Positions 26,883-35,782 are shown, counted from the first letter of the stretch. The stretch is DNA of 64,000 nucleotides from PALSA-612 sp963765295 (GCA_963765295.1 CAVXVO010000003.1:1-64000); one strand, 5' to 3'. Numbers and translations: made by a program. Notes: generated by a model from the letters alone, not told the origin.

Positions 26883-28485
26883 ATGGTGACCCCGGACGAG
26901 ATCGAGTCGGTACCGCTGTTCTCGGCCCTGGCGGCCGTCGAGCGCGAGCGGCTGTCGCGGGTCTCGGCGGACATCCACCTCGTCGCCGGCGAGTACATCG
27001 TCAACGAAGGCGACGAGCGGGCGCTGTTCGCGGTGCTCGACGGCCACATCGAGGTCGTCAAGATCCTCGACGGTGTCGACCGGATTCTCGGGCACCGGCA
27101 TACGAGCGACATCTTCGGCGAGGTGCCGATCACGCTCGGGATGCCGTTTCCTGCGGGGTACCGCGCGGTCGAGCCGTCCCGCGTCATGCGGGTCGAGGTC
27201 GAGGACTACTACGCGGCGGTGGCGGCGACGCCGGATCTCGCGGTCAAGGTGGGCGAGATCGCGCGCGGGCGCATCGGAGGCCTCCAGAACATCGTCGCCG
27301 AGCCGTCGCCGCCGCGTGCGGTCGTCGTCGGCGCGCAATACGACAAGTCGTGCTCCGAGCTGCGGCACTTCCTCGACCGCAACGAGGTCAGCTTCGAGTG
27401 GCAACGGACCGAAGGAGCCGCCGACGGAGATCCGCTTCGCCGGCGGGACGACGATCGTCGAGCCGTCGCTACGGGCGGTCGCCGACGGGCTCGGACTGCA
27501 GACGCAGCCCTCGGACACGGAGTACGACACGGTCGTGATCGGCGGCGGGCCGGCCGGCCTGGCAGCGGCTGTCTACGGCGCCTCGGAAGGGCTGCGAACG
27601 ATCGTCATCGAGCGGCAGGCCCCCGGCGGCCAGGCCGGCACGTCCTCGAGGATCGAGAACTACCTCGGCTTCCCGTCCGGCGTCTCCGGCGACGAGCTCG
27701 GCCGCCGCGCCCATCAGCAGGCGAAACGGCTCGGCGCCGAGATCCTGGTCACGCGCGCCATCACCGGCATCGACGCCGCCACGAAGACCGTCAGCCTGGA
27801 CGGGGGCGACGAGCTGCACACCCGCACGATCGTCGTCGCGACCGGGGTCACGTGGCGTCACCTCCTGATCGAGGACTTCGAGCGCCTCGTCGGCAAGGGC
27901 CTCTACTACGGCGCCGTGCGCAGCGAGGCCCCGTCCACCCACGGCCTCGACGTGCACATCGTCGGCGCGGGCAACTCGGCGGGGCAGGCTGCGCTCTTCT
28001 TCGCCAACCACGCGAACAGCGTGACCGTCCTTTGCCGGTCGGGCTCGCTCGCGAAGAGCATGTCCCATTACCTCGTCGACCAGCTCGCGACCAAGGACAA
28101 CATCCACGTCGCACTGAACAGCGAGGTGGCGGCGGTGCACGGCGATGCCTGTCTGGACGCGATCGACGTCCTCGACCGCTCGACCGGCGCGACGACCCGC
28201 CACGCGTCGGGCGGGGTCTTCATCTTCATCGGCGCCGACGCCGACACGGGCTGGCTGTGCGACGAGATCGCGCTCGACGAGCGGGGCTACATCCTGACCG
28301 GCCCCGACGTCCGGGCGACCGGACGCTGGACGCTCGACCGTGACCCGTTCCTCCTCGAGACGAGCGTCGAGGGCATCTTCGCCTGCGGGGACGTGCGCTC
28401 CAGCCCGATCAAGCGCGTCGCGGCGGCGGTCGGCGACGGCAGCATGGCCATCGCCTTCGTCCACCAGTACCTCAAGGATCCCTGA
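26883..28485 (+). pseudogene. cyclic-nucleotide-binding domain fused to CxxC-less thioredoxin-reductase-like flavoprotein, one frameshift
   Basis: The reconstructed protein is about 533 residues. Residues ~1-130 form a cNMP-binding (CRP-type) domain with GEYIVNEGDERALFAVLDG and IFGEVPITLGMPFPAGYRAVEPS, though the usual phosphate-cassette RxA is altered. A glutaredoxin-like segment follows (GAQYDKSCSELRHFLDRNEV). The FAD domain (VIGGGPAGLAAAVYG, PGGQAGTSSRIENYLGFP) and NAD(P) domain (IVGAGNSAGQAALFFA) end with FACGDVRSSPIKRVAAAVGDGS. The CxxC position reads GLYYGAVRSEA, so there is no redox pair. One inserted base at about 27408-27415 breaks the frame; removing it restores the chain. Confidence 0.8.
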
Positions 28486-29938
28486 ACCGGTCGGCCAGCA
28501 CCTCGGCCAGCCAGCGTCGGGCCTCGAGGACGAGCACCGGGTTGGTTTCCATCGTGTAGTAGCCGAGTGCGATCAGGGCCTGGGAGAGCGCCAGGCCGCG
28601 GGCCCGGGCCCAGGTTGCGTCGTCCACCGCGAGCGCAGTCCGGAACCGGTCGCGTGCGTCGGCGGCCAGGAGCTTCCACGCGACCATCACGTCGTACGCG
28701 GGATCGCCGACGCCGAGGCAGCCGAAGTCGAGGACGGCGCTCAGCCGGCCCTTCGCGGCGAGCATGTTTCGCGAGTCGAGGTCGCCGTGGATCCAGGTCG
28801 GCGGGCTGTCCCACTCCGGCGCCGCGAGTGCTTCGTCCCACGCGGCACTCGCAGCATCTGCGTCGACTGCGCTCCCGAGTGAGGCGATCGCGGCGCGGGT
28901 CGGATCGTCGCGTGTCGCGAGCGCCAAGCCGCGGAACGCGTTGTGCCGGCCGGGCCCGGGCCCACCGGTCGTGTCGATCCGCTGCAATGCGGACACGAAC
29001 CCGGCCAGGTCCAGCGCGGCCTGGCCCGGATCGGCGAGGCGCTCCGGGGTCGCGCTCTCACCCTCGAGCCACCGGCACACCGCCCAGCGCCACGGATAGC
29101 CCTCGCCCGGCTCTCCTCTCGCGAGCGGCACGGGAACGGAAAGCGGCAGGAGGGGCGCGAGCCGCGGCAGCCACTCGCACTCCTTCTCCAGCGCCTCGGT
29201 GGCCCGCTCGATGCGGGGGAGCCGCACGGAGATGCCGTCGCCGACCCGGTAGATCGCATTGTCCGTCCCGGCGGGGAGGACGCGCTCGATCGGCAGGCCC
29301 GCCCACTGCGGGAACTGCGCCGCGAGCAGCCGCCGCACGAGCGACGCGTCGGTCTCGACCTCGTCCGCGTGCATCCTGGCCGCGGTCTCGGGCGCGTGGA
29401 TCCGGTACACGACGCTCGGCCTGCCGGCTCCGTCCGCTCTCGTCCCGATCTCGATCGCGCCGAGCTTCTCGACGGCACGTCGCGAGCGCATGTTGCCGGG
29501 TGCGATCAGGAAGACGACGTTCGCCACCCACCGGAAGGCGTGGCCCAGCATCAGCTCCTTCAGCTCTCGGTTGTAGACGCCGCCCCAGTACGGCCTGGCC
29601 AGGAACGTCCACCCGACCTCGACCTCGCTCCGCCCGGCGTCGTAGCCGTGGAAGCGCGACATACCGATCGCCTCGCCGGTGCGGACGTCGAGCACGACCA
29701 GCCCGCCGCCCGAGGCGAGTTGCTCGCCGAAGAACGCCCGGAAGACGTCCGGTTCGTGGCGGTCCGGCTGGGGATGCTGCTCCCAGATCAGCGGATCCGA
29801 CGCGGCGGCGTGGAGAGCCTCGAAGTCGCTTGCCCGCAGGGGTCGCAGCTCGAGCAGCGCTCCTCTCAGCGTCGGCTGAGGGTCGAAGGACGGCTCCTCA
29901 GGCGCGAGCTGCACGCGCGCAAGTGTGACCGAGGTCAC
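28472..29938 (-). CDS. GNAT acetyltransferase fused to aminoglycoside/macrolide-type phosphotransferase
   Basis: This is a single open frame of 488 codons with two enzyme domains. Residues ~20-190 resemble RimJ/RimL-type GNAT (LRPLRASDFEALHAAASDP and GNMRSRRAVEKLGAIEIG). Residues ~200-488 form an APH-fold kinase: PAGTDNAIYRVGDGISVRLPR is the nucleotide-binding part, THIHGDL-like WIHGDLDSRNML contains the catalytic Asp, and VLDFGCLGVGDPAYDV the metal Asp. MHADEVETDASL at the junction looks like the natural start of the stand-alone kinase. The start is uncertain (GTG 29938 or 29914). The role may be drug or metabolite modification; resistance is not shown. Confidence 0.75.
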   Translation of the reverse strand: MTSVTLARVQLAPEEPSFDPQPTLRGALLELRPLRASDFEALHAAASDPLIWEQHPQPDRHEPDVFRAFFGEQLASGGGLVVLDVRTGEAIGMSRFHGYDAGRSEVEVGWTFLARPYWGGVYNRELKELMLGHAFRWVANVVFLIAPGNMRSRRAVEKLGAIEIGTRADGAGRPSVVYRIHAPETAARMHADEVETDASLVRRLLAAQFPQWAGLPIERVLPAGTDNAIYRVGDGISVRLPRIERATEALEKECEWLPRLAPLLPLSVPVPLARGEPGEGYPWRWAVCRWLEGESATPERLADPGQAALDLAGFVSALQRIDTTGGPGPGRHNAFRGLALATRDDPTRAAIASLGSAVDADAASAAWDEALAAPEWDSPPTWIHGDLDSRNMLAAKGRLSAVLDFGCLGVGDPAYDVMVAWKLLAADARDRFRTALAVDDATWARARGLALSQALIALGYYTMETNPVLVLEARRWLAEVLADRFRDP

Positions 29939-29939
29939 A
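29924..29939. promoter_or_regulatory. CRP/GlxR-like operator, perfect TGTGA-N6-TCACA
   Basis: The sequence TGTGACCGAGGTCACA is an exact match to the consensus TGTGA-N6-TCACA bound by CRP-family regulators, including actinobacterial Crp/GlxR. The palindrome extends by one base pair on each side (29923-29940). It lies about 100 nt upstream of the secreted repeat-protein gene at 30036 and at the 5' end of the divergent fusion gene. A CRP protein is not encoded in the window; a class III cyclase is, at 36852. Binding is inferred from sequence alone. Confidence 0.6.
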
Positions 29940-30035
29940 CACGGACTGTCGCGCCTGCGACCGAGGCAAGCAAGAAACCCGCCGCGCTCCCGTCCTGTGG
30001 GCATGAAGCAGTCCACACCCGAAAGGAGCAACGAA

Positions 30036-30827
30036 ATGTTCCGGCCCAATCGCAATCGATTCAAGAAGGCGCTCGTTGCAGGTCTCGGTCTCGCGGCACT
30101 CGTCGCCCCGTCCTCGGCACTGGCCGGCGGCTCGGGCTCGAGCCACAACATGTCCGGCTCCGCCTACCAGGCGCTGCTCGACAAGAGCCAGGCGCTGAAC
30201 AGCCGCTACGGCAACGCGGTCACGGCGCTCAGCTCGCAGCAGTTCATCGAGCTCTACAAGGACGGCGGCTCCAAGCTGTCGCCCGAGGCGCTCAACCAGA
30301 TCGTCGTTCTCGGCCAGGCCATGAATTCCCGCTACGGCGGCGGCACCAGCAACATGTCCGCGTCGGCCTACAAGGCGCTCGTCGCGAAGAGCCAGGCTCT
30401 CAACGCTCGCTACAGCAGCGTCGTCTACGGCGCTCCGGACGGCTGGACTCCCTACGTCGAGTCGTTGACGCAGGCGAGCCAGAGCCCGGTGATCGACGGC
30501 CGCTCGCAGGACACGAAGGACTCGGCGCAGGCGGTGCAGGCGCAGAACATGGCTCAGATCGACGGCCGCTCGCAGGACATCAGGACGACCGAGGCGGGGC
30601 TGCAGCTGAGCCGGAGCTCCACTCCGGTCGACGGCCGCTCGCCCGACACGGTCGACGCATCCGTCCAGGCGCAAAGCCCGGTCGTCACGGTCACCCTCAC
30701 CCCGGGCTTCCAGTGGGGCGACTTCGGGATCGGCACGGCCGCCGCACTCGGCGCCGTCGCTCTCCTCTTCTTCTCCTTGCGGCGCCTGTCCGGCCGCCAG
30801 GGCCGCAAGCCGGTCGCCACCGCCTAA
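30036..30827 (+). CDS. exported repeat protein with C-terminal membrane anchor
   Basis: This encodes a 263-residue protein I do not recognise. A signal peptide covers residues ~1-30 (KKALVAGLGLAALVAPSSALA). The mature part has three related segments built on SAYxALxxKSQALNSRYG (about residues 41-60, 85-100, and 110-130), then three copies of (I/V)DGRS(Q/P)D (about 161, 184, 208). A hydrophobic helix (about 231-250) followed by RRLSGRQGRK would anchor it. GAAAGGAG precedes the ATG. An upstream CRP-like palindrome and a perfect downstream terminator suggest a regulated single-gene unit, probably well expressed at the cell surface. Confidence 0.75.
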   Translation: MFRPNRNRFKKALVAGLGLAALVAPSSALAGGSGSSHNMSGSAYQALLDKSQALNSRYGNAVTALSSQQFIELYKDGGSKLSPEALNQIVVLGQAMNSRYGGGTSNMSASAYKALVAKSQALNARYSSVVYGAPDGWTPYVESLTQASQSPVIDGRSQDTKDSAQAVQAQNMAQIDGRSQDIRTTEAGLQLSRSSTPVDGRSPDTVDASVQAQSPVVTVTLTPGFQWGDFGIGTAAALGAVALLFFSLRRLSGRQGRKPVATA

Positions 30828-30863
30828 GCCTTCCTCCTCCTGGCACAAGGTGGCCGGAACAAG

Positions 30864-30899
30864 GGAGGGGCCCCGCAGCAACGGGGCCCCTCCTCTTTG
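30864..30899 (+). terminator. intrinsic terminator of the repeat-protein gene
   Basis: GGAGGGGCCCCG (30864-30875) pairs perfectly with CGGGGCCCCTCC (30882-30893) around the loop CAGCAA, followed by TCTTTGTG. It stands 36 nt after the stop codon. Confidence 0.9.
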
Positions 30900-30917
30900 T
30901 GTGCGTATGGTCCCTGC

Positions 30918-31280
30918 GTGAGCGCAACCGACCCGCGGGAGCTCGATCGCGTCGTCGTCGAGGAGTGCTGGCCCGGCCTCGACGGGCTCGACCGGCGCGA
31001 GCAGCTGGTCGCGGCCGGGTACGTCCACCACAGCGTCGTCGGAGACGTCCCGTTCGAAGGGCTCCGCAAGGGGCTCGAGTGGGTGGAGACGGTGTTCACG
31101 GACAGGAGCTACCGGGTCGAGCACACCGTCGTCGAGGGGGACATGGTGGCCGCCTACGTCTCGTGGTCGGGAACGCGACAGGCCGACGGCACCCGGGCCG
31201 AGGGCCGCGGCACCTACCACTGCCGCGTCGCCGGCGGGCTCGTCGTCGAGGACTGGGACGTGTTCTTCCCGATCAGCTAG
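30918..31280 (+). CDS. SnoaL-like (NTF2-fold) protein
   Basis: This encodes a 121-residue NTF2-like protein. VEECWPGLDGLDRREQLVAAGYVHHSVVGD and YRVEHTVVEGDMVAAYVSWSGT followed by GRGTYHCRVAGGLVVEDWDVF follow the strand order of SnoaL-type proteins. No reaction can be assigned. The GTG at 30918 is preceded at 6 nt by TATGGT (30906-30911) with no ribosome-binding site, indicating a leaderless transcript that starts soon after the terminator. The stop shares CTAG with the convergent DUF2127 gene. Confidence 0.7.
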   Translation: MSATDPRELDRVVVEECWPGLDGLDRREQLVAAGYVHHSVVGDVPFEGLRKGLEWVETVFTDRSYRVEHTVVEGDMVAAYVSWSGTRQADGTRAEGRGTYHCRVAGGLVVEDWDVFFPIS

Positions 31281-31771
31281 TCGCCGGGCTGCGGCCGTGC
31301 CGCTCGGACGCGCCGCCTGAGCAGATGCGCGAGGTAGACGACGATCAGGACGTTGAGCGCCAGTCCGCCCGCCTTCCAGATGGTCGGGTTCCGGACGAGC
31401 TCGTAGATCTCCAACGGGATCAGCAGCGCGGTCGCGGTCACCGTCAGGTACTCCGCCCAGAGCTGGTCGAGCCAGAGGCCGGTTCCCTCGACCAGCTCGA
31501 GCACGCCGTAGCCGAGGGCGGCCACGGCGACGATGCGAACCTGCGAGGCATGGAGATGGTGGAGATAGGCGACGACGCGGTGCAGAAGCGGGCGCCTCGG
31601 GTCGAGCTCGACGTCGCGCATGATCCGGTCGGCGGTTCGACCCAGGTCGCTGCCGAGATGGGAGGCCAGGTAGATCCCCGCGGCGAGGAGGATCAGCCCG
31701 CGCACGATCCGTTCGAGGGCGATCAGCCGGAGCACGCGCCGACTGCGCGGGGGATCGGCGGCCCTGCTCAT
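31277..31771 (-). CDS. DUF2127-family membrane protein
   Basis: This encodes a 164-residue protein with about four transmembrane helices. LRLIALERIVRGLILLAAGIYLA at the N-terminus, then ALGYGVLELVEGTGLWLDQLWAEYLTVTATALLIPLEIYELVR, match the DUF2127 family, whose function is unknown. The Arg-rich N-terminus and C-terminal RRRVRAARPQ probably lie in the cytoplasm. Confidence 0.8.
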   Translation of the reverse strand: MSRAADPPRSRRVLRLIALERIVRGLILLAAGIYLASHLGSDLGRTADRIMRDVELDPRRPLLHRVVAYLHHLHASQVRIVAVAALGYGVLELVEGTGLWLDQLWAEYLTVTATALLIPLEIYELVRNPTIWKAGGLALNVLIVVYLAHLLRRRVRAARPQPGD

Positions 31772-31845
31772 CGCAGGAGCCTACGCCCGGCCGGATCGAA
31801 CGATTGGCGCGGTCGAGCTGAGGCCGCGCGACTAGGCTGCGGGCC

Positions 31846-32445
31846 GTGGATGCAGACGCCGTCGAGATCCGGGTTCTCGGCTGCCTGATCGAGAAGCAGC
31901 GCGCGACGCCCGACGTCTACCCACTGTCGCTGAATGCGCTCCGGCTCGCCTGCAACCAGTCCACGAACCGCGATCCCGTGGTCGAGTACGACGAGGCGAC
32001 GATCAGGCAGGCGCTCGAGCGGCTCGACCGCAGGCGCTGGACGCGGCTCGCGAGCGGCGCCGGCAGCCGCGCGGCCAAGTATCGCCACCTACTGGACGAG
32101 ACGTTCGCCTTAGACGGCGCCGAGATCTCGCTGCTCGCCGTGCTGATGCTTCGCGGTCCGCAGACTCCGGGGGAGCTCAAGCAGCGGTCCGAACGCCTGC
32201 ACCGGTTCGACTCCCCGGCCGACGTCGAGGCGACGCTGCAACAGCTGGCCGGGCGCGAGCTCGTCCGGAAGCTAGGCCGGCGCCCCGGTCAGAAGGAAGA
32301 TCGCTGGGAGCAGCTCCTCGGCGCGCACGACGAGGCGGGGGAGACGCCCGCGGCGACGCCCGTCCGCGAGCCGCTGGAAGAACGGGTGGCCGCCCTCGAG
32401 CGCCGGGTGGCCGAGATCCTCGATCGGCTCGGCCTGACGGGTTAG
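31846..32445 (+). CDS. YceH (DUF480) family protein
   Basis: This encodes a 199-residue protein. It opens with VEIRVLGCLIEKQRATPDVYPLSLNALRLACNQSTNRDPV, the strongly conserved DUF480 signature, followed by two winged-helix-like modules (SLLAVLMLRGPQTPGELKQRSERL in the second). The last ~35 residues are a coiled-coil tail. The function is unknown; the fold suggests nucleic-acid or protein binding. TAGGCT (31833-31838) lies 7 nt before the GTG start, without a ribosome-binding site. The stop overlaps the gabD stop as TTAG. Confidence 0.9.
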   Translation: MDADAVEIRVLGCLIEKQRATPDVYPLSLNALRLACNQSTNRDPVVEYDEATIRQALERLDRRRWTRLASGAGSRAAKYRHLLDETFALDGAEISLLAVLMLRGPQTPGELKQRSERLHRFDSPADVEATLQQLAGRELVRKLGRRPGQKEDRWEQLLGAHDEAGETPAATPVREPLEERVAALERRVAEILDRLGLTG

Positions 32446-33908
32446 GTGCCGACGCCGGCGACGAGCACGTACTTCACGTCCAGGTACTCGTCGATCCCGA
32501 CCGAGCCGCCCTCGCGGCCGTAGCCCGACTCCTTGACCCCGCCGAAGGGGGCGTTGGCGGCGCTGATGATGCCTGCGTTCGCGCCGACGATGCCATAGTC
32601 GAGCTTCTCGGCGACGCGCAGGAGGCGAGCGTAGTCGCGGGTGTGGAAGTAGGCGCAGAGCCCGTAGACCGAGTCGTTGGCGAGGCGTATCGCCTCCTCC
32701 TCCGTCTCGAAGCGCGAGATGCCGGCGACCGGGCCGAACGTCTCCTCGGAGCAGATGAGCATGTCCGGCGTGACGCCCTCGAGCACCGTCGGCGCGAAGA
32801 ACGAGCCGCGCGCGAACTCGCCGTCGGTGAGCCGCTCGCCGCCCACGAGGAGGTGCGCGCCCTTCGCCACGGCGTCCTGGACGTGCTCCTCGGCCTTGTC
32901 CACGCCGGCCTCGTTGATCAGCGGGCCGATCGTGACGCCGGGAGCGTCGCCGGGGCCGACCACCATCCGCGTCACCTTCTCGGCCACGCGCGCGACGAAG
33001 TCGTCGTAGACGCCGCTCTGGACATAGGTGCGGTTGGCGCAGACGCAGGTCTGGCCGGCGTTCCGGAACTTCGAGGCAATCAGGCCGTCGACGGCTTCGT
33101 CGAGGTCGGCGTCGTCGAAGATCAGGTAGGGCGCGTGGCCGCCGAGCTCGAGCGACAGCCGCTTGACCTGGTTCGCGGAGAGCCGGATCAGCTCCTTGCC
33201 GACCTCGGTCGAGCCCGTGAACGAGACCTTGCGGACGCGCGGGTCGGAGAAGATCGTCTCGGCGACCATCCCGGACGAGCGCGAGGTGACGAGGTTGACG
33301 ACGCCCGGGGGCGCCCCCGCGTCCTCGATCGCGCGCAGCACGAGCGCAGCGGTGAGCGGCGTCGCGCTGGCGGGCTTGACGACGCTGGTGCAGCCGGCGG
33401 CCATCGCGGGGCCGAGCTTGCGGGTCATCATCGCGGCCGGGAAGTTCCACGGCGTGATCGCGGCGACGACGCCGACCGGCTGGCGCAGCACGAGGACGCG
33501 GTTCGCCGGGTTGTTCGCGAGCGCGACCTGGCCGTAGATGCGCTCGGCCTCTCCGCCGAACCATTCGAAGAAGCTGGCCGCGTACTCGACCTCGCCCGCC
33601 GCCTCGGCGAGCGGCTTGCCCTGCTCGGCGGTCATGACTGCGGCGATCTCGTCCTTGCGCTCGCGGATGACGTCGGCCGCGCGGCGGAGGATGCGGGCGC
33701 GCTCGATCGCGGCCAGCGACTTCCAGCCGTCGAGCGCACCTGCGGCGGCGTCGATCGCGGCCTGCACGTCCTCCTGCGCGCCGTCGGGCATGCTGCCGAC
33801 GATCTCGCCCGTCGCCGGGTTGGTCACGTCGAAGCGCTCCTCCGACGCGGCCGCGACCCACTCTCCGCCGATCAGAAGCTGCTCGTCCTTGCCGGTCACG
33901 ACTGCCAT
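32442..33908 (-). CDS. gabD: NAD(P)-dependent succinate-semialdehyde dehydrogenase
   Basis: This encodes a 488-residue aldehyde dehydrogenase that oxidises succinate semialdehyde to succinate, the last step of the GABA shunt. ITPWNFPAAMMTRKLGPAMAAG is the cofactor-binding segment, FTGSTEVGKEL is the Rossmann loop, LELGGHAPYLIF has the catalytic Glu, and NAGQTCVCANR has the catalytic Cys. CAYFHTRDYAR and GVKESGYGREGG are typical of GabD. ATG 33908 was chosen because GGGGAG stands at suitable spacing; another in-frame ATG lies 9 nt upstream. It is divergent from gabT, consistent with a joint role in GABA degradation. Confidence 0.88.
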   Translation of the reverse strand: MAVVTGKDEQLLIGGEWVAAASEERFDVTNPATGEIVGSMPDGAQEDVQAAIDAAAGALDGWKSLAAIERARILRRAADVIRERKDEIAAVMTAEQGKPLAEAAGEVEYAASFFEWFGGEAERIYGQVALANNPANRVLVLRQPVGVVAAITPWNFPAAMMTRKLGPAMAAGCTSVVKPASATPLTAALVLRAIEDAGAPPGVVNLVTSRSSGMVAETIFSDPRVRKVSFTGSTEVGKELIRLSANQVKRLSLELGGHAPYLIFDDADLDEAVDGLIASKFRNAGQTCVCANRTYVQSGVYDDFVARVAEKVTRMVVGPGDAPGVTIGPLINEAGVDKAEEHVQDAVAKGAHLLVGGERLTDGEFARGSFFAPTVLEGVTPDMLICSEETFGPVAGISRFETEEEAIRLANDSVYGLCAYFHTRDYARLLRVAEKLDYGIVGANAGIISAANAPFGGVKESGYGREGGSVGIDEYLDVKYVLVAGVGT

Positions 33909-33976
33909 CGCTCGCATCTCCCCGCTGGTCGTTTTCTCGACCCCGAGGCTAGCGAATCGCGTTTAGTCTGAAGGCG

Positions 33977-35272
33977 ATGGCGATCGAGCAGCGGAGCGAG
34001 ACGGAGCGGATCCTCGAGGAGCGGTCGCGCTACGTCGCACGCGGAGTTGCCGCCGCTCCGGTCGTGGTCGCCCGGGCCGAGGGCGCGCGGATCTGGGACG
34101 TGGACGACAAGAGCTACGTCGACTTCGCCGGCGGGATCGGCTGCCAGAACACGGGTCACGGCTTTCCGGCGGCGGTCGCTGCGATCCACGAGCAGGTCGA
34201 CCGCTACCTGCACCAGTGTTTCATGGTCGGCACGTACGAGCCGTACATCGAGGTCTGCCGCCGGCTCGCAGAGCTGTCTCCGTGCGGCGAGGGCGAGCAG
34301 CGCAGTGTGCTCGTCAACTCGGGCGCCGAGGCCGTCGAGAACGCGGTCAAGATCGCTCGCGTCGCCACCGGCCGGCCCGCCGTCGTCGTCTTCGACTACG
34401 CCTTCCACGGCCGGACGCTGCTGACGATGACGATGACGAGCAAGGTCGCGCCGTACAAGCTCGGCTTCGGCCCGTTCGCGCCCGAGGTCTACCGCGCGCC
34501 GGCGCCCTATCCGTATCGCGGCGTCGACACCGACGCGGCGATCGGTGCGCTCGAGCACCTGTTCAAGGGCGAGGTCGATCCCGGCTCGGTCGCGTGCGTC
34601 GTCCTCGAGACCGTCCAGGGCGAGGGCGGCTTCATGCCGATGCCGGCCGACTTCCTCGAACGGCTCGCCGCGCTCTGCGGGGAGCACGGGATCCTCTTCG
34701 TCGCCGACGAGATCCAGTCGGGAGTCGGCCGTACCGGGCCTGTCTGGGCGATCGAGCACTCGGGCGTTGCGCCCGACCTCGTCGTCTCCGGCAAGTCGCT
34801 CGGCGGCGGGCTGCCGCTCGCGGGCGTGACCGGGAAGGCCGAGATCGTCGACGCGGTGCCGCCGGGTGGGCTCGGCGGCACGTTCGGCGGGAACCCGGTC
34901 GCCTGCGCGGCTGCACTCGCCGTGCTCGACGAGGTGGCGACGCCGGAGTTCCGCGCGCGGGCGGAGGCGCTCGGGACGGAGATCCGGGCCAGGCTCGACG
35001 CGATCGCCGCGCGCGTGCCGCAGGTCGGTGAGGTGCGCGGGCTCGGGCCGATGCTGGCGATGGAGCTCGTGACCGACCCTTACAGCAAGCAGCCGGCCGC
35101 CGACCTGGCGAAGCGCACGACCGAGATCGCGCGCGAGCGGGGCCTGATGCTGCTCGCCTGCGGGCTCTACTCCAACGTGATCCGCGTGCTCGTGCCGGTC
35201 CTCGCCGGCGAGGCAGACGTCGAGGAAGGGCTCGGCCTGCTCGACGAGTCGCTCACGGCCGCGACCGCCTGA
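33977..35272 (+). CDS. gabT: 4-aminobutyrate aminotransferase
   Basis: This encodes a 431-residue class III PLP aminotransferase. VNSGAEAVENAVKIAR binds the cofactor phosphate, FHGRTLLTMTMTSK is conserved in GABA transaminases, ADEIQSGVGRTG contains the Asp that binds PLP, and SGKSLGGGLPLAGVTG carries the Schiff-base Lys (about residue 275). It converts GABA and 2-oxoglutarate to succinate semialdehyde and glutamate, the substrate of the divergent gabD product. TAGTCT (33964-33969) lies 7 nt before the ATG. Confidence 0.88.
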   Translation: MAIEQRSETERILEERSRYVARGVAAAPVVVARAEGARIWDVDDKSYVDFAGGIGCQNTGHGFPAAVAAIHEQVDRYLHQCFMVGTYEPYIEVCRRLAELSPCGEGEQRSVLVNSGAEAVENAVKIARVATGRPAVVVFDYAFHGRTLLTMTMTSKVAPYKLGFGPFAPEVYRAPAPYPYRGVDTDAAIGALEHLFKGEVDPGSVACVVLETVQGEGGFMPMPADFLERLAALCGEHGILFVADEIQSGVGRTGPVWAIEHSGVAPDLVVSGKSLGGGLPLAGVTGKAEIVDAVPPGGLGGTFGGNPVACAAALAVLDEVATPEFRARAEALGTEIRARLDAIAARVPQVGEVRGLGPMLAMELVTDPYSKQPAADLAKRTTEIARERGLMLLACGLYSNVIRVLVPVLAGEADVEEGLGLLDESLTAATA

Positions 35273-35311
35273 GCCGCGGAACCAACCGGGCCGATCCGGT
35301 GTAGGAGCGCC

Positions 35312-35782
35312 GTGATCAGGACACTCCTAGCGACCGCCGTCGCCCTCGCCTCGCTCGCACTCGCGGGCGGAACCCCCGCAGCGCCCATCTCCACCCCGTG
35401 CAAGGTCACGCTGCCGAACGGCCGCACGCCGCCGGGCGAGAAGAAGAGCAACCTCTGGCACGGGAACGGCAAGCTGTTCGTCGTCCTCTGGCCGAAGGGC
35501 ACCGTCTTCGCGACGAAGGACCAGCTCGAGCCGAACGGTGCGATCGACATGAAGTTCCCGTGGTGGCGCGTCGCGCACGGGGCGCTGAGGATCACCGGCC
35601 GCCGGCTGGACGCGGGGGCTAGGCCCGCCGGGAGCATCGTTCCGGACGGCTACGGGGCCTGGGGGTTCCAGTCGAGCGCCGTCGTCTTCCCGACCGCGGG
35701 CTGCTGGAGCGTGACGGGTAGGGCCGGCAAGGCCACGCTGACGTTCGTCACCCGCGTCGTCGCGCCGACGCCGAAGCGTTAG
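35312..35782 (+). CDS. secreted protein, unknown function
   Basis: This encodes a 156-residue protein. Residues 1-23 form a signal peptide (LLATAVALASLALAGGTPAAP). The mature part begins with CKVTLPNGRTPPGEKKSNLWHGNGKLFVVLWPKG and has a second Cys in GCWSVTGRAGKATLTFVTRVV near the C-terminus, so one disulfide is possible. I do not recognise a characterised family. AGGAGCGCC precedes the GTG at 35312. Its last 35 nt overlap the convergent CGNR gene. Confidence 0.7.
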   Translation: MIRTLLATAVALASLALAGGTPAAPISTPCKVTLPNGRTPPGEKKSNLWHGNGKLFVVLWPKGTVFATKDQLEPNGAIDMKFPWWRVAHGALRITGRRLDAGARPAGSIVPDGYGAWGFQSSAVVFPTAGCWSVTGRAGKATLTFVTRVVAPTPKR

